Assembly: GCF_030453725.1 (NCBI RefSeq)
Contig: NZ_JAKDJU010000062.1
Location: 1 to 17,682 of the forward strand
Direction: 5' to 3'
DNA: 17,682 nucleotides
Origin: Brevibacterium picturae
Lineage (GTDB): Bacteria > Actinomycetota > Actinomycetes > Actinomycetales > Brevibacteriaceae
Shown here piece after piece: positions 1-7,106 of the stretch (position 1 is the first letter of the stretch; the number at the start of each line of letters is the position of its first letter). The position numbers and the translations under genes are program-made. Under the pieces are notes generated by a model. That model searched no databases. It saw only the letters and a program-made list of their open reading frames with translations, and was not told where the DNA came from.

Positions 1-525
1 ACCGCTTCGGCCAGCCCCGGCACCGATGATGAGGAGAAGGAGGCCGCGACCACCGCGACCCAGGCACTCATCATCGACCCGACCGAGATCAGCTCCGAGG
101 ACTTCCTGGGCGAGGGCATCAAGCTCGGCATCACCGGCGCACAGCCGGGCGAGAAGATCACGATCACCGTCGAGCACGCGCAGGGCAAGGTCGATCGCTA
201 CACGATGACCAAGGAAGCCGACTCCGAGGGCAAGGCGACCTTCGGCGTGCAGGCCAAGGTCAAGGCCGTGCTGGGAACGTACAACGTCACGGCCCAGGCG
301 GACAGCTTCGACAAGCCACAGGGCGGCAGCTTCACCGTCGTCACCAACGGCACCTCGGTCGATGAGGATGGAGGCAACGGCAACGACAGCGGCAGCGACC
401 TGCCTCGCACCGGTGCCGAAATGACCGGATTGGCGCTCGGCGTCGGACTCCTCGTCGTCGGTGCCGCAGCTGTCGTCATCACCCGTCGGCGGATGACCGC
501 CTCCGACGATCCTGCGGAGTTCTAA
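1..525 (+). CDS. LPXTG cell-wall-anchored surface protein, C-terminal part
   Basis: This is the 3' end of a gene whose start lies left of the window; 174 residues are visible. The frame is open from base 1 to the TAA at 523-525. The visible part is an acidic, Thr/Ala-rich stretch, then a beta-rich segment with GITGAQPGEKITITV and GTYNVTAQADSF, like repeated Ig-like surface modules. A Gly/Asp/Asn-rich linker follows, then the sortase signal LPRTG (bases 400-414), a hydrophobic segment and a basic RRR tail before the last residues. That is a complete cell-wall sorting signal, so a class-E or class-A type sortase should link the protein to peptidoglycan through the LPRTG threonine. The ligand or role of the outer domain cannot be told. 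The next gene starts six bases after the stop, which suggests co-transcription. Confidence 0.85.
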   Translation, partial: TASASPGTDDEEKEAATTATQALIIDPTEISSEDFLGEGIKLGITGAQPGEKITITVEHAQGKVDRYTMTKEADSEGKATFGVQAKVKAVLGTYNVTAQADSFDKPQGGSFTVVTNGTSVDEDGGNGNDSGSDLPRTGAEMTGLALGVGLLVVGAAAVVITRRRMTASDDPAEF

Positions 526-531
526 GATCCG

Positions 532-1635
532 TTGAACGATGAATTGTCCCTAGCGGGGCTGCACCTCGGCAGACACCGGATCGATCTCGGTCGTCTCCGA
601 GCAGGGACAATGCTCGGTCTCATGGGCAGCACGGACAGCACCACTGAGGTGGTGCTGTCCGTTGCTGCGCGCTCCGAGGTCGCACCACCACCACAGTTCC
701 CGACCGGAATCCGGTCGGGTCTCACGCGTGTGCGCAGGTGGGTCAGAACATATCTTCGAGAAGTCAATGCCGGATCTGGGGAGGCGGCATTGGCTCAGGC
801 GTGCACGGAATTCGGGGTCAGACCTGATGTGCTGAAGCGTCGGCTCGGCGAACTCGATGCCGGTGAGCGTGCCAAGCTTCGCCTGGCCGTGGCGTGGGCG
901 AGCGGATCGACGTGGCTGACGTTCATCGACCCCTTCGCCTCCGTCCCCGGCCACGTGCGTGCTGGACTGCGCGGTCGCCTGGCCGACTTGGCCGCCGCAC
1001 ACGGCAGAGGTATCGTCTTCACCTCGAATACGCTGACCGATTTCACCATCGCCGAGGCGGGTGTGGCCGATATCGAACAGGGCGAGCTCGTCGCGTTCGG
1101 TACTTTGGAACAGGTCGTCACGGAGCCCAGGGGTTCCCTGCCGGCCGAACTCAGCGGAGTCAACGTCTACTCCGGACTGGCTCGCAGGGGCTGGCTGTCG
1201 ATCGGCCACTCTGCGGTGAAGGCTCGGACCGAACTCGATGGGAAGGTCTTCGTCACCCTCGGGTGGCGCAGTGCACTCCTGTCCTTGGACGAGCACGACG
1301 AGGCGTTCACCTCGGCGACGGTGTTCGAAGCCATCGTCACCGGACTGCGCGATCGTGGTTCCTGCCTGCAGGCGAAGCTGTCGCCGGTGGACACGGAGAT
1401 GGGGCTCGCCCTCGACGTGGACCTGGCCGACCTGGCCGGGGTCTCCGGTGCTGCGAGCGGAGCTCGTGGCCAGAGCAGCGACAGCGATGGTGAAGGCCAC
1501 GCCAGGGCCGGATTCGGGGTTCTGCACCCCAGCCTCGGCGAGTCGATCGCCGCGCTGCGTGCCAACGTCAAGGTCGGCACGCATGTCTTCGTCGAGGTCG
1601 ACACTTCGGCGCTGCACGCATACTCGGTGGAATGA
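532..1635 (+). CDS. Degenerate ABC-transporter ATPase-like protein (probable pseudo-ATPase)
   Basis: 367 residues. I use the TTG at 532, six bases after the upstream TAA in the same frame, because it keeps the first beta strands of an ABC ATPase domain. The order of ABC motifs is recognisable but the key residues are gone. The Walker A position reads GLMGSTDSTT (about 29-38), with Asp35 where the lysine belongs. The signature is LDAGE (108-112) for LSGGE. Walker B is LTFIDPF, with Pro134 after Asp133 instead of the catalytic Glu. The switch histidine position reads FTSNTL (Asn166). Residues after about 200 may be a TOBE-like or other regulatory tail with a Ser/Asp/Gly-rich insert. The reading frame is intact over 1.1 kb, so it is a conserved degenerate protein rather than an obvious pseudogene. 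It probably cannot hydrolyse ATP. Its position suggests a job tied to the LPXTG protein, which is inference. Confidence 0.75.
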   Translation: MNDELSLAGLHLGRHRIDLGRLRAGTMLGLMGSTDSTTEVVLSVAARSEVAPPPQFPTGIRSGLTRVRRWVRTYLREVNAGSGEAALAQACTEFGVRPDVLKRRLGELDAGERAKLRLAVAWASGSTWLTFIDPFASVPGHVRAGLRGRLADLAAAHGRGIVFTSNTLTDFTIAEAGVADIEQGELVAFGTLEQVVTEPRGSLPAELSGVNVYSGLARRGWLSIGHSAVKARTELDGKVFVTLGWRSALLSLDEHDEAFTSATVFEAIVTGLRDRGSCLQAKLSPVDTEMGLALDVDLADLAGVSGAASGARGQSSDSDGEGHARAGFGVLHPSLGESIAALRANVKVGTHVFVEVDTSALHAYSVE

Positions 1636-1731
1636 TCACCGCCGGCACTTGCACGACTCCCCCGTCCTGCGTGTCGACTCCCCGCCGCACGTCCTCGCCG
1701 ATCATTGAGCCGAGTGACGTGCAATTGGCAG

Positions 1732-1737
1732 TAAACT
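1732..1737 (+). promoter_or_regulatory. Possible -10 element for the exported protein gene
   Basis: TAAACT lies in the 137-bp gap between the ATPase-like gene and the next ORF and fits the TAnnnT -10 pattern. A TTGAGC at 1705-1710 is 21 bp upstream, longer than ideal for a -35. An AGGAG ribosome binding site follows at about 1762-1766. Confidence 0.3.
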
Positions 1738-1772
1738 GAAATCCCCTCATCCCCACCGAATCAGGAGAAGCC

Positions 1773-2732
1773 ATGCGAACCTCGCGCAAGCTTCTGATCT
1801 CGGCGCTCCTCGTCATCGTGCTCACTGTGGCTGCGGTTCCCCTCCTCAACCTCACGATCTACACTCCGGCGCGTGCCGCCGAGGCCTACATTTCAGCGAT
1901 CGAGGACGCCGATGCCGAGCGAGCGTTCTCCTACCTCGCGTCGCCCACTCCGTCCTCGACCCTGGCGCTCAACCACGACGTGCTCAACGCTGCCCCTGAC
2001 CTGCCGCGGGATGCAGAGGCGACGACGGTGTCGATCGATGAGGACCATGCGAAGGTCACGCTGAGCTATGTCCTTTCCTCGCAGACGCAGACCGTGGAGC
2101 TGTCCATGGTGAGGCTGCCCGCGACCGCCGGTCTGTTCGATCGGTGGGCGATCGAACAGGAGAAGTGGCCCACCCTCGACCTGCAGGTCGAAGGGTCGTC
2201 GACGGCGACGGTGAATGGCTACGGAGTCTCCGCCGGCACGGTTCCCGTGCTGTTCCCCGCCACCTACCTCGTCGGCTTCGATGCGACCTATCTGAAGTCG
2301 AAGCCGGAGCGCGCCGAAGTGACGGCACCGACAGACACCGCCGAAATCGCGCTGTCCCCCGAGCCCACGGCGAAGCTGGAGCAGGCGGTGAATGAGCAGG
2401 TCACCGAGCATCTGCAGAAGTGTGCGAAGTCGAAGACCCTGTACCCCTCAGGCTGCGTGTTCGGCTATGAAACGGACAATGAGATCCTCGGCGATGTGAA
2501 GTGGTCGCTGGTGCGGGAGCCGCAGGTCGGCCTGACGGCCTCGGGCAACGACCTCGAACTCACCCCGTCCACCGTCGAGGTGCGCATTCAGGGACGCTAC
2601 CGCGACATCGTCACGGCGGCCGAGCACGACTTCGATGAGACGCTGTCATTCGCCATGGGTGGCTCCGTTGTCGTCAAGTCCTCGCAGGTCCGCTACGATC
2701 CGCGCCGCCTCGGCGACGTGACAGTGAAATAG
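1773..2732 (+). CDS. Secreted or N-terminally anchored protein of unknown function
   Basis: 319 residues from an ATG seven bases after AGGAG. The N-terminus is MRTSRK followed by a hydrophobic stretch (about 7-27), so it is a signal peptide or a single membrane anchor; ARA-AEA near residue 35 is a possible signal-peptidase site. The remainder is soluble, acidic and rich in beta-forming residues and should lie outside the membrane. Two cysteines, C217 and C228, sit in a short loop and could form a disulphide. I do not recognise a named family. The overall plan (N-terminal anchor, a helical segment starting AAEAYISAIEDADAERAFSYL, then beta repeats) resembles actinobacterial exported proteins with an NTF2- or lumazine-binding-like start. 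It has its own spacing and probable promoter and converges on the NHL gene on the other strand. Confidence 0.75.
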   Translation: MRTSRKLLISALLVIVLTVAAVPLLNLTIYTPARAAEAYISAIEDADAERAFSYLASPTPSSTLALNHDVLNAAPDLPRDAEATTVSIDEDHAKVTLSYVLSSQTQTVELSMVRLPATAGLFDRWAIEQEKWPTLDLQVEGSSTATVNGYGVSAGTVPVLFPATYLVGFDATYLKSKPERAEVTAPTDTAEIALSPEPTAKLEQAVNEQVTEHLQKCAKSKTLYPSGCVFGYETDNEILGDVKWSLVREPQVGLTASGNDLELTPSTVEVRIQGRYRDIVTAAEHDFDETLSFAMGGSVVVKSSQVRYDPRRLGDVTVK

Positions 2733-2795
2733 CTGCACGACGCCGGACCCTCGTCACTGTGCGGGCCGCGCACCGGGCCGGCTTCAGCTCGGCAT

Positions 2796-4739
2796 TCAGG
2801 CCCCGCGCAGGTCCAGGGTAAGTTCGGCAGGGGCTGTGGCGACGAGGTCGACCGGGATTCCCCAGTCCTGCTGATAGAGGTGGCACGCGGCGTGCAGGGG
2901 AATCTCGCCCCCGGGTTCGCCGTCGCAGGCGGCCGCCCGTGCGGTCACGTGCAGCACGCCCGCCTCGAGATCGGGATTGATGACGATATCCCGATTCAAC
3001 CCCTCAGCGCCTCCGCTGCCGGACACGATGAGCTCCGGCGGCGTCGACGAGACCTGGAGATACGTGGGATCTCCCCACCGGTCGTCGAGCTTCTGACCTG
3101 CTGGAACGGTAAAGCTCACGCTCACTGCCACTGGCCCTGAGGCGATCTCGGTCGAGGGACGTTTGCTGGTGAGCGCACCTTCATCGACCCGTTGCGCGTC
3201 CTTGGGCAGCTTCACTCTGGTCAGCGCGTGCGAGGCGGACTCGACGATGAGGAGTTCGGCTTCAGCGTCTCCAGCGGACTCGAGGACGAAGATGTCGGAG
3301 GGTTCGCGCAGTCCGCGGGCCAGGGTCGAGACTTCGTTCGTGGTGAAGTCGTAGCGGCGGATCGCCCCGTTGTAGGTGTCGGCGATCGCGATCGATCCGT
3401 CCGGCAGGCTCCGCACTCCCAGGGGGTGCTGCAGCCTGGCCTCGGCAGCGGGACCGTCACGGAATCCGAAGTCGAAGAGTCCCTCGCCGATGAGCGTGGA
3501 CACGGCTCCGGTGCTCGGGTCGAGGCGGCGGATGGCCGAGGTCTCCGAGTCGGCGATGAACACGTCGCCGTCGGAGCTGAGGTCGAGGCCCGAGGTCTGC
3601 GCGAACCATGCGTTGTCCGCATCGCCATCGGCCAAGCCTTCGTTCATGGTGCCCGAGAGCAGGCGGATCGACCCGACTTCGGGGTTGAACGACCAGATGG
3701 TGTGATTGCCCGCCATCGCCACAACAACCTCGGCGGTGGAGGGGGCGTAGAGGACGTCCCACGGTGAGGACAGCTTCACATCGAGGGCGGGGCCGTCGTA
3801 GCGGCCGAGTTCGCCGTGGGTGCCGACCACGTTGTCGATCGCGCCGACCATGTGCTGTGCTCCGGTGCCGGCGATCGTCGTCACGGTTTCGGTGTCGAGA
3901 TTGATGCCGCGCAGGGTGTGGTTGACGGTGTCGGCAACGACGAGGTGGTAGCCGGCCTTCGCAGCCACATCATCGGGAAGGACGGTGATGCCGCCGGGTT
4001 CGCTGAAGGACGCCTGGGCGAAGTCGCCGTCGTCCGCGCCGCGGGCACCGGTGCCGATGCGCCGGATGATGTCCTGGCCCGACGGGTCGTATTCGACGAG
4101 GCTGTGGTGGCCCGAATCGGCGACGAGGAGATTGCCCGATGGCAGTGCGGTGACCTTGCCGGGGTAGAACAGTTCGGTCTCCGGTGCTGGTGGCGGCACG
4201 TAAGGTCCGTCGCCGGAGTGCAGTGTGCCCTTGGCCGAGTGCTCCTCGATGAGGCCCTCGATGATTTCGCCCAGCCCTGCGCCATGGCCTTCGCCAGACA
4301 GGGTCGCGACCAGATATCCCTCGGGGTCGATGACGGCCAGCGTGGGCCAGGCCCGGGCGGTGTATGCCTGCCAGGTGATGAGGTCGGGATCGTCGAGGAC
4401 GAGGTGTTCGACCTGGTAGCGTTCGACGGCCTGATCAACAGCCTCGATCGTGCGTTCGAACTCGAACTTCGGCGAGTGGACGCCGATGATGACGAGCTCT
4501 TGTGCGTATTTCTCCTCGAGCGGTCGCAGCTCGTCGAGCACGTGGAGGCAGTTGATGCAGCAGAATGTCCAGAAATCGAGCAGGATCACCTTGCCGCGCA
4601 GGTCGGCCAGGCTCAGGTCCTTACCGCCGGAGTTCATCCACCGACGGCCGATGAGTTCAGGTGCACGCACCTTGACCTGGTGGGACGTCGCGGCGGCTGG
4701 CGCCGCGGATGTTGGGGATTCCTGCGGACTGGAGTTCAT
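2796..4739 (-). CDS. Thioredoxin-fold/NHL-repeat protein (NHLRC2-like)
   Basis: 647 residues from the ATG at 4739. The frame stays open further upstream, but that stretch looks non-coding (low-complexity, unlike the family), and the thioredoxin domain is complete with this start. Residues about 25-190 are a TlpA/AhpC-type thioredoxin domain with FWTFCCINC: C61-I-N-C64 is the CxxC redox pair, preceded by an extra C60 typical of the NHLRC2 family. A Trp-Pro in ARAWPTL is the cis-proline site. Residues about 215-530 hold NHL beta-propeller blades, seen as repeated motifs such as GNLLVADSGHHSL, LVVADTVNHTLR, VFIADSETSAIRR and IAIADTYNGAIRR. A C-terminal beta domain follows. No signal peptide is seen, so it is probably cytoplasmic. 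The substrate is unknown; a disulphide or redox role on partners held by the propeller is inferred. Confidence 0.88.
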   Translation of the reverse strand: MNSSPQESPTSAAPAAATSHQVKVRAPELIGRRWMNSGGKDLSLADLRGKVILLDFWTFCCINCLHVLDELRPLEEKYAQELVIIGVHSPKFEFERTIEAVDQAVERYQVEHLVLDDPDLITWQAYTARAWPTLAVIDPEGYLVATLSGEGHGAGLGEIIEGLIEEHSAKGTLHSGDGPYVPPPAPETELFYPGKVTALPSGNLLVADSGHHSLVEYDPSGQDIIRRIGTGARGADDGDFAQASFSEPGGITVLPDDVAAKAGYHLVVADTVNHTLRGINLDTETVTTIAGTGAQHMVGAIDNVVGTHGELGRYDGPALDVKLSSPWDVLYAPSTAEVVVAMAGNHTIWSFNPEVGSIRLLSGTMNEGLADGDADNAWFAQTSGLDLSSDGDVFIADSETSAIRRLDPSTGAVSTLIGEGLFDFGFRDGPAAEARLQHPLGVRSLPDGSIAIADTYNGAIRRYDFTTNEVSTLARGLREPSDIFVLESAGDAEAELLIVESASHALTRVKLPKDAQRVDEGALTSKRPSTEIASGPVAVSVSFTVPAGQKLDDRWGDPTYLQVSSTPPELIVSGSGGAEGLNRDIVINPDLEAGVLHVTARAAACDGEPGGEIPLHAACHLYQQDWGIPVDLVATAPAELTLDLRGA

Positions 4740-4880
4740 AGCTCCATCTTCACAGATTCGACGCCGCGACGGGAGGCCCGGTGTCATCATGTGACCAATG
4801 CCCCAGGCGCTCGTCGTGGCCATCGCGGTGACAGATGCTGGCGATACCCGCTGCGCCGCGCCTTCGGAGCAGTCGCCGGC

Positions 4881-4900
4881 GCCGCGAAGCAGCACGCGGC
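4881..4900 (-). terminator. Possible weak terminator after yggS
   Basis: GCCGCG and CGCGGC form 6-bp arms around an 8-base loop, starting about 8 bases after the yggS stop on the - strand. There is no T-run, so it could also be a chance GC-rich hairpin. Confidence 0.3.
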
Positions 4901-4908
4901 GATGCGCC

Positions 4909-5685
4909 TCAGGTGTAGTCGCGGGCGCCGAACACGCTGGAGCCGACGCGGACCATCGTCGCGCCCTCGGCGATGGCGAGTTCGAAGTCGTTGCTCATGC
5001 CCATGGACAGTTCCTTGGCTTCGGCGGGCATGGCACCCGAACCGATCAGCTTCTCGCTCAGTTCCCGCAGGTCGCCATAGCTGGGGCGGATCTCCTCGGG
5101 CGTGCGTCCGGGCAGGCCGATCGTCATCAGCCCGCGCAGTCTCATCCGGGTGTGCTCCCGGAGCTCGGCGATGAGAGCCTCTGCCTCTTCGGGGGCGATG
5201 CCGGACTTCGAGTCCTCGCGGGAGGTGTTGACCTGCACGAAGATGTCGAGGGTCTGGTCGAGGACCTCGAGGCGGTTGTTGATCTTCGTCGCCAGTTCCA
5301 GATTGTCAACGGACTGGATGCAGTGCGCATGGCGCAGGGTGTGATTGACCTTGTTCTTCTGCAGAGGGCCGATGAGATGGGCCTCGTGTTCGAGATCGGC
5401 GAGGTCATCAGCCTTGCCGACCAGTTCTTGGACCTTGTTCTCCCCGATGAGGGTGAACCCGTGCTCGAGCGCGACGCGGATCTTCGGGGCCGGTTGAGTC
5501 TTGGTCGCCAGCATGACCTGCACATCGGCACTCGTCCGTCCGCTCGCCTCGGCGGCGGTTGCTGTACGCGCGGCCACTTCGTCGAGGTTGTCCCTGATGG
5601 TGGCGATGGCCTCCGGCGACAGCGGTTCGGGCATGTTCTGGGGTTCGGACGTATTCTGTGGTTCAGGAGTGTCTGGGGAACTCAT
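4909..5685 (-). CDS. yggS: YggS/PROSC family pyridoxal 5'-phosphate homeostasis protein
   Basis: 258 residues. This family binds PLP without known catalysis and buffers the free cofactor in the cytoplasm. The family pattern is easy to follow: the PLP lysine is K62 in LATKTQP, then GENKVQEL, HLIGPLQKNKVN, SVDNLELA, VNTSREDSKSG, GLMTIGLPG, and the C-terminal LSMGMSNDFE, ATMVRVGSSVFGARDY. The usual MSGDFE reads MSNDFE here. The first 20 residues are a Pro/Glu/Gln-rich tail with repeated PEPQN that is not part of the barrel. I chose the ATG at 5685 because a TAAGAC -10-like element ends seven bases before it, which fits a leaderless start; there is no Shine-Dalgarno sequence. The frame is also open further upstream through the 30-bp repeats (see findings). 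In many actinobacteria yggS lies by ftsZ, but not here. Confidence 0.92.
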   Translation of the reverse strand: MSSPDTPEPQNTSEPQNMPEPLSPEAIATIRDNLDEVAARTATAAEASGRTSADVQVMLATKTQPAPKIRVALEHGFTLIGENKVQELVGKADDLADLEHEAHLIGPLQKNKVNHTLRHAHCIQSVDNLELATKINNRLEVLDQTLDIFVQVNTSREDSKSGIAPEEAEALIAELREHTRMRLRGLMTIGLPGRTPEEIRPSYGDLRELSEKLIGSGAMPAEAKELSMGMSNDFELAIAEGATMVRVGSSVFGARDYT

Positions 5686-5692
5686 GCGTCCA

Positions 5693-5698
5693 GTCTTA
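5693..5698 (-). promoter_or_regulatory. -10-like element for leaderless yggS
   Basis: On the - strand TAAGAC is followed by seven bases and then the yggS ATG, so transcription would begin at or very near the start codon. No convincing -35 was found, because the sequence further upstream is the tandem repeat array. Confidence 0.4.
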
Positions 5699-5706
5699 CA
5701 CGTACC

Positions 5707-5856
5707 CGCTGAAGTTGCAGGTCGCCGACGAAGCGGCGCTGAAGTTGCAGGTCGCCGGCGAAGCGGCGCGGAAGCCGCAGTTCGTGGGCGAAGCGGCGCG
5801 GAAGCCGCAGTTCGTGGGCGAAGCGGCGCGGAAGCCGCAGTTCGTGGGCACGGCGC
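5707..5856. repeat. Five 30-bp tandem repeats
   Basis: Five units of exactly 30 bp begin at 5707, 5737, 5767, 5797 and 5827. Units 1 and 2 share 29 of 30 bases (type A, with GAAGTTGCAGGTCGCC). Units 3 and 4 are identical, and unit 5 differs only in its last bases (type B, with GAAGCCGCAGTTCGTGGG). All share the start CGC-GAAG and the end GAAGCGG. Because 30 is a multiple of three, several frames stay open and give 10-residue peptide repeats. There is no spacer between units, so this is not a CRISPR array. It sits immediately upstream of yggS. Confidence 0.95.
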
Positions 5857-5870
5857 CCTGGTGCACGGCG

Positions 5871-5930
5871 AACGGTTGGCAAGTTCTCCTCGAGTTTCGT
5901 TCGTGGATCGAAGAGAACTTACCAACCGTT
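5871..5930. repeat. Inverted repeat with 18-bp arms, possible terminator or operator
   Basis: AACGGTTGGCAAGTTCTC (5871-5888) and GAGAACTTACCAACCGTT (5913-5930) are complementary at 17 of 18 positions around a 24-base loop. It lies about 105 bases after the stop of the hydroxyisobutyrate dehydrogenase gene and 15 bases from the tandem repeats. There is no T-run on either strand. The rest of 5931-6036 shows only a short CGCTGCA/TTGCAGCG pair and no gene. Confidence 0.7.
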
Positions 5931-6036
5931 GGTGTCTGTCCGGCGGGACGAGGCTGTCAGCTGCCGCGCTCGTCGCTGCAGCTGGTTGCAGCGGCACTCA
6001 TCGCAGCCGTGTTGCGTCAGATTCGCGCGCTCGTCA

Positions 6037-6942
6037 TTATTCGGGCAGTCCGGCGGCCTTCGCATCGATGTTCTTGATCAGCGCCGAGGTGTCGAGGCCC
6101 TCGAGGCCGGTATCGACCAGCTTCTGCAGCTGAGCGTGGACGAGCCGCGCGGCCGGCAGGTCGACGCCCTGAGTATCGGCGCCTGCGAGGGCCAGCCCCA
6201 CGTCCTTGTGCATGAGGGCCGTGGCGAATCCGGGCTTGAACGAGTTGTTCGAGGCCGCAGTCTCCGTCACACCGGGCACGGGGTACCAGGTGCGCAGGGG
6301 CCAGGAGTCACCGGAGGAGACGGTCGCGATGTCGTAGAAGACCTTCGGATCGAGTCCGAAGCGATCAGCGAGCACTGCACCTTCGACGACACCCTGCAGA
6401 CTGATCGAGAGCATCATGTTGTTGACGATCTTGGCGGCCTGGCCGGCAGCCTCGCCACCGGCATGGAACATGTTGCCGGCCATCGGCTCGATAAAGGACT
6501 TCGCCTCGGCGACATCCTCGTCGGTTCCACCGAGCATGAAGGTCAGCGTCCCGGCTTCTGCACCGGTGACGCCTCCGGAGACCGGGCCGTCGACGAAGCG
6601 GAACCCGGCATTGGCCGCCTCGGCGTGCAGGGCGCGAGCGGAATCGAAGTCGATCGTCGAGGAATCGACGAGGAGGGTCTTCGTGTCGGCATTGGCCAGG
6701 ACGCCGTCGGGCTCCAGGTAGACCGCGCGGGCGTGCTCTCCCTTGGGCAGCATTGTGAACACGATATCGGCACCGGCGACCGCCTCGGCGGCGGACTTCA
6801 CAGGATTCACCCCGTGCTTGGCCGCCTCTTGAACGGCGATCTCCACGAGATCGAAACCGTTCACGGTGTGTCCGGCCTTGACCAGGTTCGCGGTCATCGG
6901 ACGGCCCATGTTCCCCAGGCCGATCCATCCAATCGTCGACAT
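6037..6942 (-). CDS. mmsB: 3-hydroxyisobutyrate dehydrogenase family protein
   Basis: 301 residues, the usual length for the family. It should oxidise 3-hydroxyisobutyrate (valine breakdown) or a related beta-hydroxyacid with NAD. The Rossmann motif is GLGNMG (8-13). The substrate loop is DGPVSGGVTGAEAGTL, with S122-G-G, and the catalytic lysine is K171 in GQAAKIVNNMML; N174/N175 are the usual partners. The all-alpha C-terminal domain is complete. The ATG at 6942 has GAGGAGG about seven bases upstream. Two identical 17-bp direct repeats lie 27-66 bases upstream of the ATG, and the divergent LysR gene starts beyond them, so that regulator is the likely controller. 2-hydroxy-3-oxopropionate or 6-phosphogluconate-like substrates cannot be excluded from the sequence alone. 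Confidence 0.9.
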   Translation of the reverse strand: MSTIGWIGLGNMGRPMTANLVKAGHTVNGFDLVEIAVQEAAKHGVNPVKSAAEAVAGADIVFTMLPKGEHARAVYLEPDGVLANADTKTLLVDSSTIDFDSARALHAEAANAGFRFVDGPVSGGVTGAEAGTLTFMLGGTDEDVAEAKSFIEPMAGNMFHAGGEAAGQAAKIVNNMMLSISLQGVVEGAVLADRFGLDPKVFYDIATVSSGDSWPLRTWYPVPGVTETAASNNSFKPGFATALMHKDVGLALAGADTQGVDLPAARLVHAQLQKLVDTGLEGLDTSALIKNIDAKAAGLPE

Positions 6943-6968
6943 AATATGCCTCCTCGCATCATGTTCTT

Positions 6969-7008
6969 CAGCAGTTGCAGTGTTTGTACCGCAGCAGTTG
7001 CAGTGTTT
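6969..7008. promoter_or_regulatory. Paired 17-bp direct repeats, probable regulator site
   Basis: CAGCAGTTGCAGTGTTT occurs at 6969-6985 and again, identical, at 6992-7008 (23-bp spacing, about two helical turns). It lies in the divergent gap between the mmsB-type gene and the lysR gene. Identical copies on one face of the helix suggest a transcription-factor site. Confidence 0.6.
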
Positions 7009-7055
7009 CCCCTCACATTACGCCAGTCACCGAGGCAACACCGGTCGTGCAGAAT

Positions 7056-7079
7056 CACATATTCCGCACCGGATATGTG
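7056..7079. promoter_or_regulatory. Inverted repeat upstream of lysR, candidate LysR-type operator
   Basis: CACATAT-N10-ATATGTG, with 7-bp perfect arms, contains ATAT-N10-ATAT, which resembles the T-N11-A class of LysR site. Its right arm overlaps where the -35 of the lysR gene would lie, as expected for negative autoregulation. Confidence 0.5.
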
Positions 7080-7091
7080 CGCGCACGCAGA

Positions 7092-7097
7092 TAGGAT
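7092..7097 (+). promoter_or_regulatory. -10 element of the lysR gene
   Basis: TAGGAT fits TAnnnT and ends nine bases before the ATG at 7107, so the mRNA would have almost no leader. Confidence 0.5.
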
Positions 7098-7106
7098 GGA
7101 ACCACT

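Noticed and set aside
550..1617. Long antisense frame opposite the ATPase-like gene, and similar long frames opposite yggS, the transporter and CopD-CtaG
   Set aside because: Such mirror frames are expected in high-GC DNA; they lack families and ribosome sites, while the sense frames show clear motifs.
4740..4895. N-terminal extension of the NHL protein to a start at 4895
   Set aside because: The extra 52 residues are unlike the family and the ATG at 4739 leaves a complete thioredoxin domain.
5707..5856. CRISPR array
   Set aside because: Units are directly adjacent with no unique spacers, and no cas genes are present.
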